Source of the DNA: UBA9715 sp045614225
GTDB taxonomy: Bacteria; Actinomycetota; Coriobacteriia; Coriobacteriales; Eggerthellaceae
Direction of reading: 5' to 3'
Length of the DNA stretch: 49,011 nucleotides
Assembly: GCA_045614225.1 (NCBI GenBank)
Contig: JAZLCO010000119.1
Location: forward strand, 1 to 49,011
Shown here: in pieces, positions 43,081-49,011 of the stretch
Layout: each line of letters starts with the position of its first letter
Position numbering within the stretch: the first letter of the stretch is position 1
The notes under the pieces: generated by a model
What the model was told of the DNA's origin: nothing
Database searches by the model: none
The model's input: only the letters and a program-made list of their open reading frames with translations
Program-made: the position numbers and the translations under genes

Positions 43081-44492
43081 TATCCAATCGCTCCTTCCAT
43101 CTCGAGTTTGATCAAGTTGTTCATCTCAACGGCATACTCAAGCGGCAGCTCTTTCGAAATCGGCTCGGCAAAACCGTTCACGATCATCGTGCGGGCTTCC
43201 TCTTCGGACACACCACGGCTCATGAGGTAGAAGATCTTGTCATCGCCGATCCTGCCGATCGTGGCCTCATGGCCGATGTCGACGTTCTTGCAGCGGATGT
43301 CCATCGCGGGGATGGTATCGGAGCGGCTCTTGTCGTCGAGCATGAGCGACTGGCACGACACCGTGCAACGCGAGCCTTCAGCGGCAGGCGTCGCAACGAC
43401 GGAGCTGCGGAACGTCTGGATGCCACCGTCTTTGGATATTCCCTTGGTCTCGACGCTTGCCGATGTGTCAGGTGCGCCAAGCACGATCTTGCAACCCGTG
43501 TCGAGGTTCTGGCCGCGCCCCGCGAACGTGATGCCCGTGAAGCTCGCCTGAGCCTTGCGACCTGCAAGGATCGACATCGGGTAGAGATAGCCGACGTGAC
43601 TGCCGAACGAACCGGAAATCCACTCGATTTGGCCTTCCTCATCGCAGCGGCACCGTTTCGTGTTGAGGTTGTACATGTTCTTCGACCAGTTCTCGATCGT
43701 CGAATAGCGCAGGTGCGCCCGCTTGCCCACGAAGAGCTCGACCGCGCCTGCGTGAAGGTTCGCGACGTTGTACTTCGGCGCCGAGCAACCTTCGATGAAG
43801 TGCAAATCGGCGTCGTCTTCCACGATGATGAGCGTGTGCTCGAACTGACCTGCGCCTTTGGCATTCAGGCGGAAGTAGCTCTGCAGCGGGTAGTCGAGCT
43901 TGACGCCTTTCGGAACGTAAACGAACGAGCCGCCCGACCAAACCGCTCCGTGAAGCGCGGCGAACTTGTGGTCAGTCGGCGGGATGAGCGTCATGAATTT
44001 CTCGCGGATGAGGTCGGCGTATTCGCCATGAAGGGCTTCTTCGATGCCCGAATAGACGATGCCCATCTTCGCGGCAGTCTCCTGCATCGAGTGGTACACG
44101 AGCTCGGAATCGTACTGCGCACCGACGCCGGCGAGATAGCTGCGCTCGGCCTGCGGGATGCCCAACCGATCGAAGGTGTCCTTGATGTTGTCAGGCACGC
44201 TTTCCCAGTCGGATTTCTGCTCGGTCGGCGGCTTAACGTACGTGACGATGTTGTCCATGTCGAGGCCGTCAATCGACGGACCCCAGTCGGACATTTCGAT
44301 GCTGTTGTAAACCTCGAGGGAATGCAGCCTGTGTTCGAGCATCCACTCAGGCTCGTCTTTTCGCTCGGAAATCTCGCGCACGATGTCGGGCGTCAGACCG
44401 GCATCGAGCTTTTCAGAGTCTTTGTCGTCGTAACGGAAATCGTACATGCTACGGTCGATGTCATCGACCTGGGTTCTCGTTTTCTCTGCCAT
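43080..44492 (-). CDS. sufB: Fe-S assembly scaffold SufB
   Basis: 470 residues, the usual length. Core of the SufBCD scaffold. Conserved blocks: ESVPDNIKDTFDRLGIP, AVWSGGSFVYVPKGVKL, SYFRLNAKGAGQFEHTLI, EGCSAPKYNVANLHAGAVEL in parts, NTKRCRCDEEGQIEW and EATIGRIGDDKIFYLMSRG, including the Cys cluster and Glu used for cluster building. 9 bp after sufC. Confidence 0.96.
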   Translation of the reverse strand: MAEKTRTQVDDIDRSMYDFRYDDKDSEKLDAGLTPDIVREISERKDEPEWMLEHRLHSLEVYNSIEMSDWGPSIDGLDMDNIVTYVKPPTEQKSDWESVPDNIKDTFDRLGIPQAERSYLAGVGAQYDSELVYHSMQETAAKMGIVYSGIEEALHGEYADLIREKFMTLIPPTDHKFAALHGAVWSGGSFVYVPKGVKLDYPLQSYFRLNAKGAGQFEHTLIIVEDDADLHFIEGCSAPKYNVANLHAGAVELFVGKRAHLRYSTIENWSKNMYNLNTKRCRCDEEGQIEWISGSFGSHVGYLYPMSILAGRKAQASFTGITFAGRGQNLDTGCKIVLGAPDTSASVETKGISKDGGIQTFRSSVVATPAAEGSRCTVSCQSLMLDDKSRSDTIPAMDIRCKNVDIGHEATIGRIGDDKIFYLMSRGVSEEEARTMIVNGFAEPISKELPLEYAVEMNNLIKLEMEGAIG

Positions 44493-44501
44493 GGCCGCAC
44501 C

Positions 44502-45260
44502 CTATTCCGCTGCGGCAATGTCGGCCTCGAAACGCTCGAACCCGTTCGCGTCGATGTCTGCAATGAGATCGGCAGGGCCTTCTGCGACCAAGCGCCCTTG
44601 AACCATGACATGCACGCGGTCGACATCGAGCCGCTCGAGGATGCGCGTGTTGTGCGTGATGACGAGCAACGTGCCGTCGCAGGTTTTCTGGTAAAGCTCC
44701 ATGCCGCGCGACACAACCGAAAGCGCGTCGACGTCGAGACCCGAGTCGGTCTCGTCGAGGATGGCAAGCTTGGGCTCGAGCAGCAACAGCTGCAGCATTT
44801 CGACCTTCTTCTTCTCGCCACCCGAGAAGCCCACGCCGAGCTCGCGGTCGAGATAAGCGCGGTCCATGTCGAGCGTATCGGCGAGTTCTTCGATCTTCTT
44901 GCGGAACTGCTTGTTCTTGAGCTTCTGGCCTTTTGCCTCGACGATTGCGCGCAGGAAGCTGCGCAATGGCACTCCGGGAATCTCGACAGGAGCCTGGAAG
45001 CTCAGGAACAGCCCGGCCTTGCTGCGTTTTTCAGGCGAAAGTTCGGTGATGTCTTCGCCATCGAAAACGATTTCTCCAGCCGTGATATCGTAGACGGGAT
45101 CGCCCATCAACACATGGCCGAGCGTCGACTTTCCCGCACCGTTCGGCCCCATGAGCACATGGACCTCCCCACGCGGGACATCCAGATTGATTTCACTGAG
45201 AATAGACTTCTCCTCGACCGCCGCAGACAAGCTGCGACAGCGCAACAACGCATCGCTCAT
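44502..45260 (-). CDS. sufC: Fe-S assembly ATPase SufC
   Basis: 252 residues. ABC-type ATPase: Walker A GPNGAGKST, signature FSGGEKKKVEML, Walker B LAILDETDSGLD (the SufC-typical DETDSGLD). Drives conformational change in SufBCD during cluster assembly. First gene of sufCBDSU; the promoter must lie in 45261-45584, where a Fur-like box is found at 45422-45436. Confidence 0.96.
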   Translation of the reverse strand: MSDALLRCRSLSAAVEEKSILSEINLDVPRGEVHVLMGPNGAGKSTLGHVLMGDPVYDITAGEIVFDGEDITELSPEKRSKAGLFLSFQAPVEIPGVPLRSFLRAIVEAKGQKLKNKQFRKKIEELADTLDMDRAYLDRELGVGFSGGEKKKVEMLQLLLLEPKLAILDETDSGLDVDALSVVSRGMELYQKTCDGTLLVITHNTRILERLDVDRVHVMVQGRLVAEGPADLIADIDANGFERFEADIAAAE

Positions 45261-45421
45261 AGATTTCGTCCTATTCTATTAATTCACGGCATCCCGCGAC
45301 GTCGGCATGCCGTCGCCCGCATCAATGCGAGCCCCAATGTTTCACCAACCAGTAAAGACCAAAACTTATTCCCAGTCAATAACTAGGTTTTATATATTCT
45401 GAATGAAAGATTGAATTTGAA

Positions 45422-45436
45422 TGAAAATAATTCTCA
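45422..45436. promoter_or_regulatory. Fur-family-like box between sufC and the MOSC gene
   Basis: TGAAAAT-A-ATTCTCA fits the 7-1-7 inverted repeat of Fur-type regulators with one mismatch. It lies 162 bp before sufC and 149 bp before the MOSC gene, in an AT-rich block. Iron- or peroxide-responsive control of suf is common; here it is inference. Confidence 0.55.
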
Positions 45437-45469
45437 TTCATTGCTATAGTTGCATCAGCCAAGTACTTC

Positions 45470-45575
45470 TCGCGTGTCTTCTAGGCTTATCCGTCGTGCA
45501 GCGGAGCGCGAGCGTTATATGCCCTTGCACCGGGCGCTACGGGGTGGCAGCCGTTGCGTCGACTATGAGAAAGGT
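45470..45575 (+). other. possible structured 5' leader of the MOSC gene
   Basis: About 100 bp of GC-rich DNA without a convincing gene. GCAGCGG can pair with CCGTTGC, and inside it AGCGC with GCGCT, giving a nested multi-helix fold that ends just before the ribosome site (GAGAAAGGTG). I could not match it to a known riboswitch consensus; a molybdenum-cofactor or other metal-related element would be the first to test. Confidence 0.35.
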
Positions 45576-45584
45576 GCAAACGGC

Positions 45585-46214
45585 ATGGCTGACAGCACAA
45601 CGAATTGCACGAAAATCCCCAACGAAATCAAGGAAAACGAAACTGCGAAGAAACTCGCGGAAGATTTGGGCCTCGACAACCCGCTCATGGTTTCTGACCA
45701 AGGACCTGCACCGCAAGTTGGCGATGTCGGCACCGTACTTTCAGTGAACATCGCACCCAAGAAGGGCATGCGCAAAGCACCTGTGGAGTCGGGAGCCATC
45801 GAACTCGTAGCCGATTTCGGAGTCGCTGACGATGCACATGCCGGCGACTGGCATCGCCAGGTGTCGTTCTTGGCAGAGGAGTCGATTCAGGTCGCACGCG
45901 ACCATGGGCTCGATGTGGGTTACGGCGATTTCGCCGAGAACATCACCACAAGCGGCATCAACATCAAGGGCATGCCTTTGGGCACGCGGCTGCAGGTCGG
46001 TACCGCTATCGTAGAGGTCTCCCAAATCGGAAAGATCTGCCACACGCGTTGCGCGATCTACTACTTGGCAGGCGACTGCATCTTCCCCCGCGAGGGCATC
46101 TTCGGATGGGTTGTCGAACCCGGTGTCGTGCGCGTCGGAGACGAAGTGCGCATCTTGGAGCTCGGTGAAGGCGAAGTACATCGTGCGCTTTCCGACAAGC
46201 CGTTGAAGCATTAA
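45585..46214 (+). CDS. MOSC domain protein
   Basis: 209 residues from ATG 45585 (AAAGGTG upstream). After a ~45-residue hydrophilic N-terminus comes the MOSC domain: GTVLSVNIAPKKGMRKAPV, DDAHAGDWHRQVSFLAEESI, GDFAENITTSGI, GTRLQVGTAIVEVSQIGK, CHTRCAIYYLAGDCIFPREGIF. The Cys in the CHTRC/GDC region is the presumed sulfur-carrying site. MOSC proteins handle sulfur for molybdenum cofactor or related enzymes, which fits moaE nearby. The precise reaction is unknown. Confidence 0.88.
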   Translation: MADSTTNCTKIPNEIKENETAKKLAEDLGLDNPLMVSDQGPAPQVGDVGTVLSVNIAPKKGMRKAPVESGAIELVADFGVADDAHAGDWHRQVSFLAEESIQVARDHGLDVGYGDFAENITTSGINIKGMPLGTRLQVGTAIVEVSQIGKICHTRCAIYYLAGDCIFPREGIFGWVVEPGVVRVGDEVRILELGEGEVHRALSDKPLKH

Positions 46215-46266
46215 AAGGGTGGCAGCAGAAAGCTGACTGCGAAAACCTTCCCTCAAAAACAACCGA

Positions 46267-46295
46267 TGCATAAAGGTACCTGGTACCTTTATGCA
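46267..46295. repeat. 29-bp perfect palindrome, family D
   Basis: TGCATAAAGGTACC-T-GGTACCTTTATGCA. No second full copy in the window; intergenic, 52 bp after the MOSC stop. Confidence 0.6.
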
Positions 46296-46317
46296 GACCT
46301 CAAAACCTGAAACACGC

Positions 46318-46353
46318 AAAAAGAGCCTGGAGGATAACCCTCCAGGCTCTTTT
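46318..46353. terminator. bidirectional terminator between MOSC gene and cysK
   Basis: AAAAGAGCCTGGAGG pairs with CCTCCAGGCTCTTTT around ATAAC; runs of A and T on the two sides serve both convergent genes. Confidence 0.9.
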
Positions 46354-46374
46354 AATCTTGCTGCTTTTTTACTA

Positions 46375-47337
46375 TTACTCGTCGACCTTTGGGAACAGTG
46401 CAGTTGAGAGGTAACGCTCGCCCGTGTCGGGAAGGATGACGACGATGTTCTTGCCAGCGTTCTCGGGACGCGCGGCCAGAACAGCAGCAGCCTTCAGGGC
46501 AGCACCCGACGAAATGCCCGTGTTCACACCTTCGGTGCGCGCAAGCTCCTGAGAGGTCGCGATGGCATCCGCTGTTGCAACGGAAATCACTTCATCAACA
46601 ACATCAGAGTCGTAGTTCTTGGCTACAAAGCCGGGAATGATGCCCTGGATGCCATGCGGACCGGGCTTGCCGCCATCGAGGATGGGCGACTCTTCGGGCT
46701 GCACGGCAACAATCTTAAGATCGGCCTTGCGAGGCTTCAACGCGCGTGCAATGCCCGAGATCGTGCCACCCGTGCCGACGCCGCCGACTACGATATCCAC
46801 CTGTCCAGCCGTGTCGCGCCAAATCTCCTCGGCGGTTGTCGTCGCGTGGATAGCCGGGTTCGCAGGATTCTCGAATTGCTGCGGAATGAACGAATTCGGC
46901 GTGGCGTCACGGATTTCCTCGGCCTTCGCAATAGAGCCCTTGATGCCCTCTGCAGCGGGCGTAAGCACGAGCTCGGCACCGAACTGCCTGATGAGCGCAC
47001 GGCGTTCGACCGACATGGTTTCGGGAAGAACGATGATCACCTTGTAGCCGAGGGCAGCGCCATAAGCCGCAAGTGCAATGCCAGTGTTGCCGGACGTAGG
47101 CTCGATGATCGTGCCACCAGGCTTGAGGATGCCGTCAGCCTCGGCCTGTGCGATGAGCGAGTAGCCGATGCGGTCCTTCACCGACCCTGCCGGGTTACGG
47201 TACTCGAGCTTTGCAAGAATCGTTCCTCCGAGCTCATGTGCTGCTCCATAGCGGTTGAGCTGCAGCAACGGCGTGTTGCCGATCAGCTCTACTACAGACT
47301 GAGCAATGTTGGTGTCGAGAATCTTCGGTTGCGTCAT
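46375..47337 (-). CDS. cysK: cysteine synthase A (O-acetylserine sulfhydrylase)
   Basis: 320 residues from ATG 47337 (AAGAAGGA upstream); the open frame to 47391 has no site. Makes cysteine from O-acetylserine and sulfide with PLP. SVVELIGNTPLLQLNR, PLP-Lys in NPAGSVKDRIGYS, substrate loop EPTSGNTGIALA, QQFENPANPAIH, GGVGTGGTISGI and GVNTGISSGAA are typical. Transcribed from a well-formed promoter (47399-47426) with an overlapping dyad. Confidence 0.96.
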   Translation of the reverse strand: MTQPKILDTNIAQSVVELIGNTPLLQLNRYGAAHELGGTILAKLEYRNPAGSVKDRIGYSLIAQAEADGILKPGGTIIEPTSGNTGIALAAYGAALGYKVIIVLPETMSVERRALIRQFGAELVLTPAAEGIKGSIAKAEEIRDATPNSFIPQQFENPANPAIHATTTAEEIWRDTAGQVDIVVGGVGTGGTISGIARALKPRKADLKIVAVQPEESPILDGGKPGPHGIQGIIPGFVAKNYDSDVVDEVISVATADAIATSQELARTEGVNTGISSGAALKAAAVLAARPENAGKNIVVILPDTGERYLSTALFPKVDE

Positions 47338-47398
47338 GATGTTCCTTCTTTCCACTCTTGGACCGCTTTTCCCCAGCGGCCAGATTTGCATTGCTCTA

Positions 47399-47426
47399 AT
47401 CCTAGTTTCCTTCTAGGTTTTGTCAA
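47399..47426 (-). promoter_or_regulatory. cysK promoter with overlapping dyad
   Basis: Minus strand: -35 TTGACA (47426-47421), 16-bp spacer, -10 TAGGAT (47404-47399). CCTAG-N7-CTAGG covers the spacer and -10, a suitable place for a repressor such as a cysteine-responsive Rrf2-type regulator (inference). Confidence 0.6.
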
Positions 47427-47516
47427 TTTCGGAATCGCGATAATCAGCCATCGAAAACCAAGATGACCGATTTTCCCTTTGTGAACGTATCATCTGGCTA
47501 ATAGAAGCTACGAGTC

Positions 47517-47620
47517 TTGTGTCGGGGGGACGGTTCTCTTGACGCAAGTATGAGTCGGCCTGCTGGCCCCTGACTCATCAAGCTCGGACTTGCGTCAAGA
47601 GAACCGTCCCCCCGACACAA
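47517..47620. repeat. long nested palindromic repeat, family C
   Basis: Perfect 33-bp arms (47517-47549 and 47588-47620); each includes TTGTGTCGGGGGGACGG and TTGACGCAAGT. The loop contains a second stem ATGAGTC...GACTCAT, linking it to family B. Lies between the divergent cysK and cystathionine gamma-synthase family genes. Confidence 0.85.
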
Positions 47621-47653
47621 AACACACGCGAATCAACCGGACAGGAGGAGGCT

Positions 47654-48868
47654 ATGGACGATTCGAGCTTCAAGGCAATGGCTGAAGAAATCGAAGGCCT
47701 CCTGGGCATCGATAAAAAGCGCAATAACAGCTTGAGTTTCTCAACGAAAGCCGTGCATGGATACCGCTCGATCGAGGATGGGGCGGGTGCCATTAGCCAA
47801 CCTATCTACCAGTCAGCAACGTTCGGCCATCCAGCACTCCACCAATCAACCGGATTCGCCTACAGCCGTTGCGGCAACCCGACCGTTCTCGAGCTTGAGA
47901 ACACGATTGCCATGCTTGAAGGCGGGTTAAAAGCTCTCGCCTTCTGCAGCGGCATGGCCGCCATTTCGTGCATCATCAAACTATTCGAAAAGGGCGATGT
48001 CGTCCTCGTCGGCGACGACCTCTACGGCGGAACGCATCGATTGTTCCAGGATGTCTACGCCGCTCGATATGGTGTTGATTTCCGGCCCATCGATTTCTGC
48101 GACCTATTCGCTGTCGCTGCGGCATGCGAAGGCGGGGTCTCCGCGTTCTTCGTCGAAACACCGACAAACCCCATGATGAAAGTCTCTGACATCCAAGCGC
48201 TTGCCGATATCGCTCACGAACATGGCGCGCTGCTCATCGTCGACAACACGTTTTTGACCTGTTATTACCAGCGTCCACTCGAACTCGGCGCCGACTTGGT
48301 GGTCTACAGCGGTACGAAGTACCTCTGCGGCCACAACGACGTCGTATGCGGATTCGTCGTCATCCGCGATGAAACTCTGCTCGAACGCGTCTTCATGGAC
48401 TACCTGAGCGAAGGCGATGCGCTCGGGCCGTTCGAGGCCTGGCTGATGCTGCGTTCGCTCAAGACGATGCCGTTGCGCCTCGATGCGCAGCAAGAACGCG
48501 CGCAGTCGATTACCTCGTACCTCAAAAGCCACCCGCACGTATGCCAGGTGTACTATGTCGGCGACCCTGACCATCCGCACTACGACCTCAGCTGCAGGCA
48601 ATCGTCGGGCTTCGGAGCGATGATCAGCTTCACCACGGACACGCGAGAACGCGCTGAGCAGGTGCTCGAACGCGTGCGTATCATCACGTTCGCAGAAAGC
48701 CTGGGCGGCGTCGAAAGCCTCATCACCTACCCCACGGTGCAAACACATGGTTCAGTGCCACTTGAGATACGCGAGAAACTCGGAATCACCGAAACGCTGT
48801 TGAGGTTGTCGGTGGGTGTCGAGGATGTCGACGATCTGATCGCCGACCTCGAGCAAGCATTGGCGTAA
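47654..48868 (+). CDS. cystathionine gamma-synthase/lyase family PLP enzyme
   Basis: 404 residues; ACAGGAGGAGG lies upstream of the ATG. Trans-sulfuration family: SQPIYQSATFGH, FAYSRCGNPTVLELEN, FCSGMAAISC, DDLYGGTHRLF, ETPTNPMMKV, DNTFLTCYYQRPLELGAD in parts, PLP-Lys in YSGTKYLCGHND, and ESLGGVESLITYP. Could be cystathionine gamma-synthase, gamma-lyase, beta-lyase or O-acetylhomoserine sulfhydrylase; sequence alone does not settle it. With cysK and the following MalY/PatB-like gene it suggests cysteine-methionine interconversion. An extra ~28-residue hydrophilic N-terminus is present. Confidence 0.92.
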   Translation: MDDSSFKAMAEEIEGLLGIDKKRNNSLSFSTKAVHGYRSIEDGAGAISQPIYQSATFGHPALHQSTGFAYSRCGNPTVLELENTIAMLEGGLKALAFCSGMAAISCIIKLFEKGDVVLVGDDLYGGTHRLFQDVYAARYGVDFRPIDFCDLFAVAAACEGGVSAFFVETPTNPMMKVSDIQALADIAHEHGALLIVDNTFLTCYYQRPLELGADLVVYSGTKYLCGHNDVVCGFVVIRDETLLERVFMDYLSEGDALGPFEAWLMLRSLKTMPLRLDAQQERAQSITSYLKSHPHVCQVYYVGDPDHPHYDLSCRQSSGFGAMISFTTDTRERAEQVLERVRIITFAESLGGVESLITYPTVQTHGSVPLEIREKLGITETLLRLSVGVEDVDDLIADLEQALA

Positions 48869-48962
48869 CGCATAGTAAATCACCAACCGTTTGTCTTTCA
48901 GAGGCAGAGTATGTTTCAATGCTGGATGGAACAATCTGCCCCTGTTTTCATGAGGAGCAAAC

Positions 48963-49011
48963 ATGACGTATGACTTCGACATACCTACCGAACGACATGG
49001 AACCGATTGCC
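48963..49011 (+). CDS. MalY/PatB-type aminotransferase, first 16 codons (cut by window end)
   Basis: ATG 48963 with GAGGAG 6-7 bp upstream opens MTYDFDIPTERHGTDC, the characteristic beginning of MalY/PatB pyridoxal-phosphate beta-C-S lyases. These cleave cystathionine to homocysteine or cysteine to sulfide. Only the first residues are visible, so the call relies on that signature and on the sulfur amino-acid neighbours. Confidence 0.6.
   Translation, partial: MTYDFDIPTERHGTDC

Overview
The window looks like the chromosome of a moderately GC-rich anaerobic actinobacterium. The best guess is class Coriobacteriia, family Eggerthellaceae (inference from gene content, palindromic intergenic repeats, a TAXI-TRAP transporter, cydDC, and accessory FAD oxidoreductase/LysR genes; no 16S or other marker is present). 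About 36 kb on the right (13.0-49.0 kb) is ordinary, densely packed core genome. The left 13 kb is accessory DNA.

Accessory region, 1-13.06 kb. It ends exactly at the 3' end of guaA, which is on the minus strand. Three extra copies of the last ~21 bp of guaA, each still reading Gly-Ile-Ile-Glu-Trp-Glu-stop on the minus strand, lie at 1318-1338, 6235-6255 and 9605-9625; the real guaA end is at 13056-13076. They cut the region into four segments. Segment 0 (before 1318) has an alpha/beta hydrolase, a cupin and a carboxymuconolactone decarboxylase-like gene. Segment 1 has a P-loop kinase relic, a LysR regulator divergent from an FAD amine oxidoreductase, a GNAT relic and a DUF4160-DUF2442-HTH fusion. 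Segment 2 has a four-gene coupled operon (DUF4417, ParB-like toxin, SUKH immunity-like, KptA RNA phosphotransferase) divergent from an XRE regulator. Segment 3 has a DUF4143 ATPase and a membrane protein with two lipoproteins. To the right of each internal guaA-end copy is an array of short words with almost invariant spacing; in segment 3 one word has been replaced at every position while spacing and the other words are kept. The right ends of segments 0, 2 and 3 carry a hairpin and a TGGG(G/T)AA-like word about 33 bp before the guaA core. I read this as a tandem array of integrase-less islands inserted at the guaA 3' end, each keeping attachment-site arms. This is the most interesting feature of the window.

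Core region. guaA is divergent from uppP. Next come a TAXI-TRAP transporter (permease and binding lipoprotein), gpmA, a glycine riboswitch driving an AGCS amino-acid symporter, cydD-cydC, bioY, and a compact group folP/folK fusion - ftsH - hpt - maf - tilS. Then follow a DNA glycosylase/NAD(P)HX-epimerase fusion, a 23S rRNA uracil methyltransferase, a four-TM membrane protein, a HAD phosphatase, hom-lysA, moaE, the Fe-S assembly operon sufCBDSU (with a Fur-like box in front), a MOSC protein, and sulfur amino-acid genes (cysK, a cystathionine gamma-synthase/lyase family gene, and the first codons of a MalY/PatB-type beta-lyase). Several long palindromic repeats lie between core genes.

No tRNA, rRNA, CRISPR array, transposase or integrase gene was recognised. 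All functions are from reading the translated sequence; no database search was possible.
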